From contig CAOLHI010001669.1 in NCBI GenBank assembly GCA_948474755.1, forward strand, positions 1-64,000: DNA of 64,000 nt, read 5' to 3'. The notes beneath the pieces were generated by a model that saw only the letters and a program-made list of their open reading frames with translations, did no database searches and was not told where the DNA came from. This document shows positions 1-12,810 of this stretch, in pieces; position 1 is the stretch's first letter, and each line of letters opens with the position of its first letter. A program made the position numbers and the translations under genes. Source of the DNA: Ctenosaura bakeri (Eukaryota; Chordata; Lepidosauria; Squamata; Iguanidae).

Positions 1-1887
1 TTTACATGGTCTTCTCAGTAGATCTATTCTATCAGGGCAACATGTTCTTTAGTAGTTTTCAAAGAAGTAGCTGTGTTAGTCTCTTGCACCATAAAAAGGA
101 GGGAGGAATGTGGCATTACCTTTAAGACTTTTTTTTATTTTAGCATGAGCTTTCATGGATATAAACCACAATTACATCCACAAAAGCACATGCTAAATTT
201 AAAAAAAAACCAGTATTAATGGTTCCACCACATTTCTTTTTTGCCTCTCCCTCTTTCTCTCCCTTTTATATTCTTTAGTAGTTTCTTCCTTCTCAGGACA
301 AATAATCTGTAATCTTGCAAAATGAACCAGAAATAGGCTATACAGAAAGACTGTCTCTGTCACATATTTACTGCAAATTGGTAATAAAAGAGGGTGGAAA
401 ATAGAGGAGTGTTGGCAAGGTGATGTACTTTCCCTTCACCCCTAGCTGAATGTTGCTTACTTTTTGGATTATTGTCCAAAATGTATGCTTCATAGTTGGA
501 TTAGCTGTATGGTGTGGACTGGTGTACATGTATATGCATTCATAGCTACAGACAAGTATTACAAAAGTAGGGCACCGCCACCATTAAAAGCATCAAGGTG
601 GAATTATGAGCTACAGCAAGTTGAAACAGTATAGCATCCCCGGAGAGATGCTGCTACTTCAGAAATGGCTTTTTAAATATATTCCAACCATCTGCCAAAT
701 CAGTTGCTAGTTTGCCTTGTTTAGTTGTGTATTCATTCCTATACCTTTTCTTTATTGCCACTTCCTTTTAAAAAAAAAAAACCCAAAAAACCCTTTTTCC
801 TTTATCTCTAGCCTCAGTTGAATCATTGGCTAGCTTTGCCCTCTGAATAAAGTTGGCCTTCTTCAAGCTTCTTCACAACCACAATTCCACCACTTATTCT
901 TATTGAGGAGTATCTGCAAAGGGTGTTTCTGTAACAACCTATTGGTGCATCCCCTTTGAAGTGGCTTTTGGGACACAATTCACAGGGTGATTCTAGATGG
1001 GAAAAATGTCTCCAGACATGCCAGGTTTTATTCCTGCACAAATTTTATTTTGGAGATCCATATGACATTTATTTCATCCCAAAGTATTCCTAGGAGCTCC
1101 AGGTATTACCAATAACATTTTATTCCCACTCCACAGGTCAGTTTAAATTAACCCAGTAATTTCCAAAAAAAGAAATGTATCAGTTACTTTCCATGCATTT
1201 CCACTTCCTCAGAACCAGTAAATATGGTGCCAGATAAGGACATCTATTGTTTCCAAGACACTTGGTAGGGAAAGAGGGTTGTTAGTGCTAAAGCAAAATA
1301 ATTCTAATGTCTAACTGATATAATATTGCTAAAGCACTTCAGCAGTTTGACTATATCTCCTGAATAAAAAAAAAAGGCTTAGTGGAAATTGGTGAAAATC
1401 AATTTCTGAAATGTTGTATGAGAGTGATGGTGACATGTGAACAGATGGAGTGAGAGAGAACTGGATACAAACCTTTGAATATGCAGCTGCAATCAAAACA
1501 AAAAGAATTGGAAACTCTCAATACTGTGAAGCAGTCTGGTTAAGCCCTCAGTCCAGAACACACTTACAATGGGTAATGATAAGAGTCCATGGCACAGATT
1601 ATGGTGAAAGATGAAAATCACAATGCAGTGCCCAAGTGAACTAGTGAAATACTGAACCTAGGAAAAGGTTTATAGTTTACAGAAGTGACAGCTTGCACTC
1701 TAAGCAGCAGTGTGATTCCACATGCATGCTTTCATAGTTGAGGTTCACACTTCCACTTAAAGAATGTACATTGTTTGTTGCAATTCTCTTTCATCTGTGT
1801 CCCACCTAGACATATATAAGCAGGTTTAGGCACCTGTACTCAAGGAGGCAATGGCGGCAGATGCCACAGAGAATATATGGCCACTTC
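1..1887 (-). other. GREM1: GREM1 3' untranslated region (3' limit not located)
   Basis: This sequence directly follows the GREM1 stop codon. Vertebrate GREM1 mRNAs have a 3' UTR of several kilobases, so most or all of this stretch is probably transcribed. Minus-strand AATAAA hexamers occur near 132, 751, 1045 and 1066, so shorter isoforms are possible. I saw no full repeat in it. The true cleavage site cannot be chosen from sequence alone. Confidence 0.6.
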
Positions 1888-2448
1888 CTAGTCCAAGTCT
1901 ATAGATATACAGCGACATTCTTTAACTCGTGTGATCCTTTTTTGTTTCCTGGGGGGCTGAAGCTCCGGACAGTTCAGGGTAACTAACATGGTGGTGAATT
2001 TCTTTGGTTTGCAGAAGGAACAAGACTGGAAGGAACCTTCTTCCCTACGAACGTGCCTCGGGATGTAGAAGGAATTGCACTGGCCATAACAGAACCTGTT
2101 GATAATGGTATGGCTGTTGCAGCCTTCCTCGTGGATGGTTTGCTTGAGCGGCTGTGTTTTACACCAGTCTCGTTTCAGGTATTTTCTCTCTGTGACATGC
2201 AGGGCTTCTTGGCTTGACTCCAGCACCTCTTCAGCTGATGGGGGTTTGACTTTTTTCCTGCCTGGGGGTCTGGAGCCTTGCTGTGATGGCTGTGGCTGTG
2301 GCTGCTGTGTCTGCTCTGAATCATTGGGCTGATCTTTGTCAGGAGGAGGGATGGAACCTTGCGATCCACGGTTCCTCTTACTCTCCGTGGTGGGGAGTAG
2401 AAGCCCAAACAGAAGAAGAACACCAACAGCAGAAACACTGCACGCCAT
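1888..2448 (-). CDS. GREM1: Gremlin-1, secreted BMP antagonist (DAN family)
   Basis: The frame encodes 186 residues plus TAG; human gremlin 1 has 184. Residues 1 to about 24 form a hydrophobic signal peptide. A low-complexity Q/P/K-rich linker follows, with one N-glycosylation site (NDS at N42) and the conserved EEVLESSQEALHVTERKYLK stretch. The C-terminal cystine-knot (DAN/CTCK) domain spans about residues 90-186 and has all nine expected cysteines (96, 110, 120, 124, 143, 146, 160, 178, 180). The C-terminus ECRCISIDLD is diagnostic for GREM1 rather than GREM2. The family binds BMP2/4/7 outside the cell and blocks receptor binding, with roles in limb, kidney and gut. The start is the ATG at 2448: minus-strand DNA just before it reads CTTCTAG then G-ATG, a splice acceptor. 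Joined to the inferred exon 1 end this gives AGGATGG, a strong initiation context. In-frame upstream codons to 2622 are intronic. Confidence 0.97.
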   Translation of the reverse strand: MACSVSAVGVLLLFGLLLPTTESKRNRGSQGSIPPPDKDQPNDSEQTQQPQPQPSQQGSRPPGRKKVKPPSAEEVLESSQEALHVTERKYLKRDWCKTQPLKQTIHEEGCNSHTIINRFCYGQCNSFYIPRHVRREEGSFQSCSFCKPKKFTTMLVTLNCPELQPPRKQKRITRVKECRCISIDLD

Positions 2449-2450
2449 CC

Positions 2451-4400
2451 TAGAAGCATGGAAGGGAATACTGTCAGTTTTACATGCAATGAGACAAAGG
2501 TTCAGTCCTAACGCTCCATACAGTAACTCTTCACTGCACATTACACAATATGTAGAATCTAGATAGAAATGATGCAGCAGAAGAGAGAAAAGTACCAAGA
2601 CAGTAGTGTGCATTTTAGCCAAGTGACAGAAATGCCATTTTTCATACGTCCCACAAATAAAGACTCTGCAAGAAAAATAAAGAAGTTATAGCATTAGATG
2701 TACTAGCCAATGCTGCTGCTTTCTCTGTTAGTCCTCTGTTTGCAAAAAGATGGGCTACTGGTGCATTTGTGTGGATGGCCATTAAGAAATGACATTGCCT
2801 ATGGCAGCCGGAAATTGTATTGTCCGTTATATCACCTGATCCTACTGCATGTATAAATTAGGACTCAGTCTGGAGGCAACCAACTGTAGGATGCTATAGC
2901 TGCTGCAGGATACTCTGATATTTTAATGGACATAAGTGGCTTTATTCTCTGTTATGATGACTGCTTTATCTTGATGGAGTTATAGCTCAAATGAATGAGG
3001 TTCACACAGAAATTGCTCAGAGCTCAGAAAGTTTTATTTCCAAAGTAATTCATTCCATTCCACTGTAGCACTTGTAACCCTTTGCACAGTGATCCAGACT
3101 AACACAGCTATGTCACTAAACCCCATTGTTTGTCATAATGGTGAAAAGTATTAACTTGTTCTGTTATCTCCTGCCCTGCTCATTACTTTTCCATTACCTT
3201 ATTTACATTTTTGAGAAGGTAACATACTTAGAACTAATAAGAGAATGACATAAAACTTGAAAACACAGCAAAAATGTTCCTTAAAGTTGTTACTAATTAT
3301 ACTAATATAGCAACATTGTTTTTATATCTTATATTGCATTTACAATCTAACTTTGTTACATCCTCATGACACAAAAAGTACTTAGTTACAGATAACACTA
3401 CTTGTAACTCACTACTTCCAAGCTCTGATAATCTTGTGGGTTAAGACATGTATCTATGTCTCAAGGAAGCTATTTAACCAAACAGCAGAATTTGCATCAC
3501 CTGGACTAAGTGTAGTGAAAGCTGGGTCCAAACTGCATATCATTTAACTCTAATTAGAATCAGTGATGAGTATGGCACTGAATCATTGGTTGGTTAATGA
3601 GAGATCATTGCTTTAACTATCAGAAAGCCTTAATTACATAGCTGAACTTTACAGCTTAAACAAATATTCCTTTCAAGTCTGTTGGTTTGAGCAGATGGAT
3701 TGCACATGAGCAAAATCAATACCAAATAATTGTTAACATCAGGGCAATTGCTAATGACAACACATGGAAGGACTGTTATAATAATAATCTCCAAAACAAT
3801 TTGGACTCTGTATTTTAAATTTCAAGTTCAAGCCAAAACACAAAGTGTCAAGAAATTCAAATGAAAGAGCCACACTGATATAACTAGTTCAAGTGTCACC
3901 AATTTTTCATTTCTTGGCTGGTCAGTTAGCCTACAACCTTCAAATTAGTTAAACATGTTTCTTTTAACATTTAATTTCCGTGTTTTGTCTATTTTAGACC
4001 CATTTCAAAGCACTGCTTATTTTTGCAGAAGATCAACAGAGATCAAAGTTGACTAGAGACAGTCTCTTGGGTGGATAGACATGCAGTGTAGTTGGGAAGC
4101 AATGTCTGAAGTGTTGGTTTACACATCAGTATTAACATTTTTTAGAGAAAGAAGTCAATGAATAGATAAAACATAAAGAACATTCACCAGCAGAGGTGAT
4201 TTTGTTCTGGTATTATGCATTCCCAGAACAAATAACAAAATGCACGTTGGTTTGACAGTAATTCCTTTCAATATTTAATTTCAAAACCATTATGAAGGTT
4301 ACTCAAACAAACATTACCTTCTGGTTCTTTATTTCTTTATCAAATTGCACTTAAATAAATCCCATTGATAAAATGGATCTACTGAATTTAGACCAATTAT
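2451..4400. other. GREM1 intron, no recognised repeat
   Basis: AT-rich single-copy-looking DNA next to the coding exon. It has clusters of TAATTA-type and CATTGT-type sites around 3540-3790. No frame or RNA gene supported. Confidence 0.5.
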
Positions 4401-5435
4401 TATATGTCCTATACTCACAGAAGTGGGTGGGAATATTATCGCCTTCCAGATATTGATGGACTGCAAATCCCAGCAGTCCTGACTATAGGATTTAGCAATT
4501 AGTATTCTTGGAAAAGTAGCAGTGGAAGTATTTGAATGATATCTATGATTAGAGAAATTTTCATTTTATATGTGAGTTAAAAGTCTACATTGGGAAAGCT
4601 AGAAACCATCTTTTAAAATATTTGTAGTGCTCTTCTTAGAGGTTCTCCATTACTACATAGTATTTTGTAGGTTCTCTTTTGCACATCTTCTTCATTTGTA
4701 TTTTTGCTTAGCTTTTGTATTTTTGTTATAATTGGAGGTTTAGCTTTGTTGTTGTCTAGTTGTGTAGTTGAAATAATAAATAAACATTCCCAGCAATCTG
4801 AACCAGCATAGCCAACAGTGAAGAATGCTGGAAACTGCAGCCCCAGTACATGTGGCAGGCCACGATTCCAACCTTGTCATAGACTTTTGCTGGCACATCA
4901 TTTAGTCCTGAGCAAGGAGAAAAATTATAAGCTCCTTCTCTACACTTGATCAGCCTTAGGACATTGGTCCACTCTAGCTGAGGCTATAACTATCCTACAA
5001 AATATCAAAACAAACCGCTCAATTCATCATTAATGTAAATGCTGATTTTATGTCTTGCTGTACATCCATTTATACCAGTTTATATCAATGATGACTACTG
5101 GAACTGGTGGGGCAAAGAGTGAGTCCTCCAGGGTAGTCAAGATGTCACTGGAAGTAGAACTGTCTACATATTGTTTACTACTCTCCATTGCAAGGTCTAA
5201 GTACATCTTGTGCCCTTCCCTCCCTGGTTGGTGGGAGGGGACTGGATGCATTATCCTTCTACACCCCACTCATCAGTGCCACAGAACTCTTGCAGCAATA
5301 AATTGTACAGATATCCAGTATTTCTAAGGAGCAAGGGGAGCTTATACGTTCTTGTGGTATCTTTTCTTGGGGGAAGGGGATCCTGAAACTTACAGGGCAA
5401 CTTTATGGACACTGACTCAGAAAATGTATTCAGGG

Positions 5436-5725
5436 CAGAGCTGTCCAAACTGCGTGCCTCAACATGTTAGTGTGTCACCTGCAGTGTATAGGTGTGTCAC
5501 ACAAATGTAACAGGGGCTGCCTCTCCTGCTGCCATGGCAGGCCAGGGCCAGGTGAGGGGGCTGCCTCTGCTACTGCCACTGCCCGGGCCCGAGGAAGACC
5601 CCAGCAAGGGCGGCAATGGGCCAGGCTTGAGTGGAGAAGCTGCCTCTGCTTACTGAATTACTGTGTCACAAAATGAAGCATGTCTAAAAAGTGTGTCACC
5701 AACATGAAAAGTTTGAAAAGCTCTG
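5436..5725. mobile_element. hAT-like non-autonomous DNA transposon
   Basis: The ends are inverted: CAGAGCTGTCCAAACT at the left and the complement of CAGAGCTTTTCAAACT at the right. Flanking octamers attcaggg and gttgaggg match at 6 of 8 positions, as expected for an old 8-bp duplication. CAGRG ends are typical of hAT elements. The interior is GC-rich with no transposase frame. Confidence 0.65.
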
Positions 5726-6843
5726 GTTGAGGGGAACTTAGTCCGAGGAAGGTATACATAGGATTATCATTTCAGGAATATATGATCCTACATCAGTGAT
5801 GTAGCTATCTCTCCATAGCTACATTTCCTAATGCTAACCGCTCATTCCTGTAAAAAAAAAAAACATTTTAAGCCATGCAGCATTCCCACCTAAGGAATTT
5901 CCAAGATACTGGAGAGCAGGGCAGTAAATGATGAAATGCTCAGAACTCTTCCAATACTGAGGTGCGTTGCCACAGACAGTGGCAGGAACCCCTGTGGGAC
6001 CCTGTTGCAGTAGACCCTGCTACTGTGAGAGGGATGAGTGGGTCATCACTCACCATTCTTCTTTTGGAGTGAGGATGCATATCTTAAATGTAGGTTTCAG
6101 GGGGCATTGCAATGGTGTAACAACTGTAAAGGTAAATTTAGTCTACTTACAATGGTGTAACTCAGGTTTATGATTTCTGACCAGAATACCATCCACCTAC
6201 TACTGAAAATAAAGCACTGCAAACTGATCTTCCAACCTGCCCCACCAAGGGTATTTGTGGGAAACATTTAAAGGAAATCATTTTAAAAGAAAATATTACA
6301 TAATCAAGTTTTTAACCAATTTTTTTGGGGGGGGAGGGAAGCCTTCAGGGGGAAAAAAGTAGGAAAAGCATTTTTCTGAATGTTTCCATTTTTTTTCAGG
6401 TATTCACATCTATAGTGACCCAATTCATTTATGTAACACTTTGGTACATTTGTGATAGGTGTCTTTGCTTCTATCCAAAGTTGAAGAGACACATCTTTTA
6501 CAGATGAACAGAACAGAAAGCAATGGCAGAAGGTGAGAAGGAGTAAAAAAAGTCCTCCTGATTAGATGCAGGATGCAAAAGGCAGCAGCTGTGGGGTGCT
6601 CTTCCAGAACCAAGGCCTGGTACAAGAACATATCCCCCCTCCCAAAGCCCCCAGTTCTGAAAAAGAATAGCATAAGCATCATAATCAGTATTATGTTTAC
6701 TTTTCTGATACCATCCCTCAAAAACAATCTACTTTTTGCAAAAAATATAATCTATATAGCTCCTTGGCTGACTAAAGAGGTCCTTGGTGACTAAAAAGTT
6801 AAATGTGATATGTTACCGTTTATGAGACTTGTGGTCCCATTTA

Positions 6844-6989
6844 GGCCATTTCTGCACTAGAGTGTTATAGTGCTATTATTCCACTTTCAACATCTTATGG
6901 ATGTCCCTCCCTAAACTGCAAGCCCCAGGATTCCATAGGATGTTGAAAGTTGAATACTAGCACTATAACTCTCCAGCACAAAAATGGCC
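6844..6989. mobile_element. Fold-back MITE, copy 1
   Basis: Starts GGCCATTTCTGCACTA and ends with its diverged complement ...AAAATGGCC. Inner arms carry the family motif CCACTTTCAACATC and its complement. Flanks are TTA and ATA. Lies in GREM1 intron 1. Confidence 0.75.
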
Positions 6990-7864
6990 ATAGTGTCCAA
7001 CAGAGTCCAATGACTATTTATTCTGTTACATAAGTAGATGAAGCTTATTTCCCTATTCTTAAGAACAAGCACATGGTAAACCATACACAGTAAATGTATA
7101 TGTTTGAGCAATCACTGATGCTGAAGTAACAGCTGTGTCATGTGGAATTTTTCCCTTTGTGCCAAGAGCCAGCACCATATTTGAGCCCACTGACTACAAT
7201 TATTTTTTCCTTGGGAATTTGCTGTGGACACCAGACAAGAGCTTGCAGACCAGCATGGTCCATGGACCACCACTTTAAGTAGCACTGGTATAGAAAATGT
7301 AACAGGAAACTGACAATCTAATTGCAAAGCACACATTTAGAGCAAATATTACATATTATATCAGGATAGCTGCTTTAATGTCTGAACTACAACACAGAAC
7401 AGATTCACTTCTCCGCTGACATGAGAGCCAATATCTGTTACCTCGTGTAAAGAATGTCTATATCATATTTTCCCCATTCAATTTACTTCTGTGTGATCAG
7501 CTAACAGAAAACATTGGAGGTGGAATACTACTCATTCATTCCTGTAACAAATCGCCTATCTGCAACTTAAAACTCTAAAAGTATTAGAAGGTCTTATGAA
7601 GGAGACAGAAATTACTTCTATTTCCCAACAAGGTCAAAGTTGTATACCACCTACGCGAAGTAAAGGCATGGTTAAGCTCACTGAAATTAATGAGCACCAG
7701 GATGTTTAAATCTGCAGAAGCATAGGCTAATAGCTTGCTTGCACAGTAACTATAAAAATAATTTATTGTACAGAATAAATTTACTTCAAACACAGTCAGA
7801 AAAACTTACCTATATCAAAACAGAGCAATAGTTATGCAAAGCCCAAGTGTATGAGTTTCAAATT

Positions 7865-8062
7865 ATGAACTGACTGTTTTTAATATGCATGCTTTTTAAC
7901 TGCTCTTTTATACTTTAACTGATTATGTATTTCTAATTGGTGTTTGTATTTTTAAGTGTGCTATAATGGGCCTATCTGTTGCTGTATTTTAATGTACTGT
8001 TCTCCACCTTGATCCATAGGGAGAGGTGGGTAAGAAATAAGTATTATTATCATTACAACTTT
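7865..8062 (+). mobile_element. L2-like LINE 3' tail
   Basis: T-rich 3' UTR sequence leads to CACCTTGATCCATAGGGAGAGG and an (ATT)n end, the typical terminus of L2/CR1-group elements in reptiles. Confidence 0.5.
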
Positions 8063-8924
8063 CAATATATATTAAGCCATCAAACTGCAGAACTTTGTCT
8101 CAGCAGTCCAGTCTCAGATACTGGTGATCATCATGGCATCACTGTAGCCCTCCAAATGTTACTAACTGTAGCCAGCCTTACTCAGCAGAGCCTATGGTGA
8201 GAGATAATGGAAGTTGAATCCAACAACATCTGGAGGGTTATGATGGCCCACTCATGATATGAATGAGAACACTATGAATACTACCTGAAAAGACTATAAA
8301 GCTATGATTTCAACAACTCCATGTGGCCTAGACTTGAATCTCATGAGGTATTCCCAACTAGACTAGACCCACTGAATCATATGAAAGGTGAATCAACACA
8401 CAGAAAAATCTCATTGATTCAGTTGGCCAAGTGTAATGGGGATTAACAGTAGGTTTTATATCATAATTTCATTAGACTAGGAAACCAAGATTGATTACAC
8501 TGCACAGTATTAGAAGGTTTTTACACATCACAACCATGCCGTTTCTTGCTACTTTTTCCATTTCTTTGGAAGCCTTAATCCAAATGTGAAAGCACCAGCA
8601 TTTCTCCATAAATCTCTATGCTCCCATTTGTCAGAAGCACAACCTTCTGCATTTTCTCAAAAAGGCCAGTATGTAAATTCTAGAAAGTTCAACTCCATTT
8701 GACAATTTGTGCACAACTGGCAGATGAATAATTTAGGTTGTAAATTCAAAAGAAAACAGTTCCATCTATACTTAGGACCAAACAAAACTAGGTATAAACA
8801 AACACAAAATGCAGGTTAATTTTGCCTCATATGGATATGAAGAATTCACAACTAACTCACTGGCCCCAATTCAGGTAACACAATAAACCAAGATCTGCAG
8901 CAAATGTAGGCTGTCAGTTTTATT

Positions 8925-9045
8925 TTATCTATTTATTAAAATAAATATCTATATCCCACCCTATATCCAAGGATCTCAGGCCAGCATACAATAATTTATG
9001 GCAATAAATAAAAATAACATGCTTTTAAAATTGTAAAATATATTA
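8925..9045 (-). mobile_element. LINE 3' tail fragment, reverse orientation
   Basis: TTTATTTATTAAAATAAAT is followed by ATATCCCACCCT and AAGGATCTCAGG, the reverse complement of a common L2/CR1-type tail. Confidence 0.45.
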
Positions 9046-9049
9046 AGAC

Positions 9050-11090
9050 TAATAATATATTTAATCAGTTATGAACAATGTGCTGATACACACCAACTTA
9101 TTGTTCCCGCAGCTGAGCAACCCACGACAAAGCTCTGCTCAGCAGATAGCTTACAAGTCATCAAGATTTGTTCTAAGCTTCCTTCTCCGAGCTGTTGGGG
9201 GAGACACAAATCAAAGACAAAGCTGCATCTATGTTCAGACAAACACACTACGGAAAATCATGGAGGAAACATTGCAGGGGGAGTGATCAGGCAGCTTCCA
9301 TCCCTAGCTTCTCATATTTCATCAGTCAGAAAAACATGGCATACACATTCAAAACTGAGCCAGCACCGATGTCACCAGTGGAACAATCAAACCAATCTAA
9401 TGTTTTCAGAGTTTGCTTTCTTTATATGAAATGATATTTCTGCACTATACCACCATGACTCTAAGAAGGAAGGAGAAAATTTACTATTCAGAGCATAGGA
9501 TCACCTCAGGAAATGACACTCTTTAAAAAAAAACCCTTTGGAAGAGTCCTAGTGCAGATCCAAGAAACTGTTACAAATGCCCCACTCCCCAAAGAATGGA
9601 ACCAGTGGAGATGTAGGTGATAACAAGCAGCAAAACCCAAGGAACTATACTGCAAGAACTCACACTTCTTTACACCCACCTGGAAGACTACACAATCTGC
9701 TGGCTCCACATAGCCTATTTCTCTGATGTCCAACTTCTTTCATTGCTGCTACACCCACAGGCCTTGTCTTTCTTCTATCATCACCTGGTTATATCGGCAT
9801 AATGTGCCAGTGGGATTTCAGCCACAATACCTAGCTTCCAAGTCCACAATGATTTTGGCCAATCTTTTTTTAATGTCATATAAGCAAGAGAGCACTGTTA
9901 CTGATGACAGTGAATTATACAACTGATATAATTTCGATTGGTCAACAAGAGTATCATTCTTTTATGGATTTTGTTGTATTTTGCTGCATGGTCAATAAGG
10001 ATACTCCTGAATATGTGTTCTGGATTTGATGATACTGGATTTTTGCCACTACAGGGGAAACTTTAAGAGGGAGCTGATGGACTGGGACTTCCATTTAATC
10101 TGGAAAACCAGTTTGTGATCATCTATGATGATACAAGGTATTAGAAGTCAAAATAAAATTTCCTTGAGACAGTCATACAGAATAGGAGTGTTTTCCATTA
10201 AAAAAATGGCCCACAAGTCAGTCCAGGTTTTTGTTCTTTTGTTTTTTCCAGGAGCCATCCACTGTGGATAAAAACGTACTTGTGATTTGGTGCTGCATTC
10301 TCCTCAGCAAGAGTAGTCAGAAAAGAAAAGTGCCAAAGGGTTTATGGCTTGTATTCATAATTGTGAATTGTCAAATTATGACAATATTCGTTGTCATTTT
10401 CTCTGTTCCACTTCACACAGATCCCACCAAGGCTAACTATGCAAATAAACCTAAAGCTTGAATACTGTACTCCCTACTGTACTGTACTTATAATCCATCA
10501 ACACGCACACCCAAATAAGTCTATTAAATCTTAAAAGCTATGCAAGGCTCCTCTCAAACCCCTCCTTTTTTTTTTTCCATGTTAAACTTGCACCCAAGAA
10601 GAGAGAGGTTATTTGTAATATCTTGTGAACCATCCAACCAGGAATATTTGACTGCATCTTTTCCTTTTATCAAGGAGGCTTCTGGGGGTTACTTAAAAAC
10701 AATGCCAGGACTAACTCAGCTTTCTCTTGGGGAACCTTCTGTGGTAGAAGTTAAAACATCTGACCCCCAAGGCTCTACGCATTTTTAAAGTAACATTTGT
10801 TTGATAAAATGGGACACCCCAGTTTCTGACTTTTGGACACCCAGAAGAGACAAACGGACACATAAAAGTTGTCAGTGCCTTCAACGTCATCTGCAAGGTA
10901 CCACCAACCAAGAATAAAAACAATCCCAAAATAGTGATCCTAAATCAGTGGCTTTTAAACCATTTTTTTCCCTAAGATTCTTCTTTTTAATTATCTTCCT
11001 GTGATGGGCAGGATTATAAAAAGGGATATTACACTGATGCAGGTAAATGTATTTGCAGCTCTGCTCTGACCTCCTCCTTTTTTTTTGGAA
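9050..11090. other. GREM1 intron, nothing identified
   Basis: No gene, RNA or clear repeat seen; only short homopolymer runs (for example near 10565). Confidence 0.4.
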
Positions 11091-11100
11091 AACACACACA

Positions 11101-11276
11101 GGCCATTTGTGCACTAGACTGTTATAGCGCTATTATTCCGCTTTCAACATCCTATGGAATCCTGGGGTTTGCAGTTTCGGGAGGGGCCTGCTGGCCCCTC
11201 CCGAAACTGCAAACCCCAGGATCCATAGGATGTTGAAAGCGGAATAGCGCTATAACAGTCTAGTGCAGAAATACCC
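11101..11276. mobile_element. Fold-back MITE, copy 2 (near-perfect hairpin)
   Basis: The two arms of about 86 bp are nearly identical inverted copies separated by a 4-nt centre (TGCT). They differ mainly by a 4-nt gap and a 1-nt gap. The left end is GGCCATTTGTGCACTA. Confidence 0.85.
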
Positions 11277-11406
11277 CCATGCAAACTTTCAACACAATCT
11301 GGATGTCAGGATGGTATGTTAAAGGTGAAACTTCCACTCAGGAACCTTTTCAGTGGGAGAATGGACATCCAGCCTCGATTCCTTTAATCCTCCCCTGCCA
11401 AATGTA

Positions 11407-11608
11407 GGGCCTTTCTGCACTACACCCTTATAGTGCCATTATCCCACTTTCAACCTCCTGTGGAATTCTGGGGTTTGTAGTTTACTGAGGCCAAAGAGCT
11501 CTCTGGATAAGAATTCTAAAGGCCCCTCCCTAAACTGCAAACCCCAGGATCCCACAGGATGTTGAAAGTGGAATAATAGCACTATAAGGGTGTAGTGCAG
11601 AAATGGCC
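11407..11608. mobile_element. Fold-back MITE, copy 3 (asymmetric-centre subtype)
   Basis: Inverted ends GGGCCTTTCTGCACTACA and complement, flanked by GTA on both sides. A unique centre with GAGCTCTCTGG and GAATTCTAAA separates the arms. The same centre recurs in copies 7, 8, 9, 11 and 13. Confidence 0.85.
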
Positions 11609-11609
11609 G

Positions 11610-12110
11610 TAGTTCGGGTCTCCTGCAGTGGGGCGCCTTTTGACGCTTGGGACCAGGGGGCGCAGCGGCCGGGGAGGCCTTTGGTGGGTGGTTCTCCCTC
11701 TCCAGCGTCCTCCTCACTTCCTTTCGCCCTCACGCCCGGCCTCCTCAGTGGGGGGGAAAAAAACCACCCCTCCCGTTGTCTGGGCTCCGTCATTAAAAGC
11801 GAGGAGACGGACTCAGCCGAGGCCAAGGCGCACACGACGGCTTCCCACACGTGCAACCACCGCGGGGTTTTAGGCAGCCGGCTGGCCTCCGGCCCCCTCA
11901 GCCGCTCCGCTCCGCCCCCTCGGGGGAAGCGCCGTCGGAGAGACGTCCAGCTCCCTCGCGGCTCCTCGTCGGGCCCTCGCAACGGAAGGCGACGCCGCGC
12001 CGATTGGCGGCCCGCCGAACCGCCCGCTCTGGCTACGCGGGCAATGGAACTACGCGGGCGGCTGGCTAGAGGCTGCGGCTGCCATAGCTGAGGCCGGGCT
12101 GGACTCTCCC
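11610..12110. promoter_or_regulatory. GREM1: Second CpG-rich block in GREM1 intron 1
   Basis: This is a GC- and CpG-rich block starting directly after a MITE (11407-11608) and ending before a trinucleotide microsatellite. A minus-strand CCAAT (plus ATTGG, 12003-12007) makes an alternative GREM1 promoter possible, but I could not define a convincing exon. Open frames on both strands here have arginine/proline/serine-rich, GC-driven composition and match no family I know. Confidence 0.5.
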
Positions 12111-12209
12111 CGTCTCACACTCGAGTGGGGCTAAACCTAGAAAGGAGGCACGGCTGGCCCAAGACATTTGAAGGGCGCCCGGTACACTCACTGGCTGGCG
12201 TTGAGGAAA

Positions 12210-12211
<2 letters not shown>

Positions 12212-12282
<71 letters not shown>
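12212..12282. repeat. Compound microsatellite (ATA)n-(TGA)n
   Basis: About 12 ATA units run directly into about 11 TGA units, in GREM1 intron 1. Confidence 0.95.
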
Positions 12283-12469
12283 GCTGGCATGCTAGTGGTT
12301 AGTCCCAACTAGAGAGACCCATTCAGTCGACTGTTGACTGAGGAGGCAACACCCACTTGACTCAATGGGTCTACTTAAGGACCAACGAAGGAATTTTTAT
12401 TTATTTATTTATTTTCCGCCAGTCGCGCCCCATCTATCTATTCCCGGTGTCGCCTGAAGCTGCCCCCTT

Positions 12470-12790
12470 CTGTGAATTCCTTTGGCTCCCTGCAGCTTTC
12501 ACGGGTCGCCCGGGGGCTGGGTCCATGGGGCAGGCCACGGAGAAGCCCCCACAGCACCGCCTTCGGGCGGGGAAAAGGCGGGAGAGAGCGGGCCGGAGGG
12601 CTGAAGCCGCGGCGTGGAGGGCGCGGGCCGCGTCCGGTGAAAGAGGGGCGTCGGGGTCTGCGGCCCAGCTCCTCGGGAGGAAGCCGAAGGGCCTCGGGCT
12701 CTCCGGGACTGGCTTCCAAGGGGGTAGTAAGCGGCCCGGGTCTTTTCCACGAGGACTCAAGCGTCAGGCTTTTTCTTCCCCCGCCCCACC
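12470..12790. promoter_or_regulatory. GREM1: Third CpG-rich block in GREM1 intron 1
   Basis: This GC- and CpG-rich block lies between the microsatellite at 12212-12282 and the MITE at 12811. Together with the blocks at 11.6 and 13.6 kb it looks like one long CpG-rich promoter domain broken up by insertions. No gene is supported. Confidence 0.45.
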
Positions 12791-12810
12791 CATCAGTACC
12801 AACCACTTTT

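Noticed and set aside
2449..2622. Longer 244-residue start for the GREM1 frame
   Set aside because: A splice acceptor lies directly before the ATG at 2448, the downstream start has a proper signal peptide, and GREM1 is about 184 residues in vertebrates.
11439..12091. Overlapping open frames on both strands at 11.4-12.1 kb
   Set aside because: CpG-rich DNA and MITE sequence leave few stops; composition is Arg/Pro/Ser-rich on every frame and no family is recognisable.
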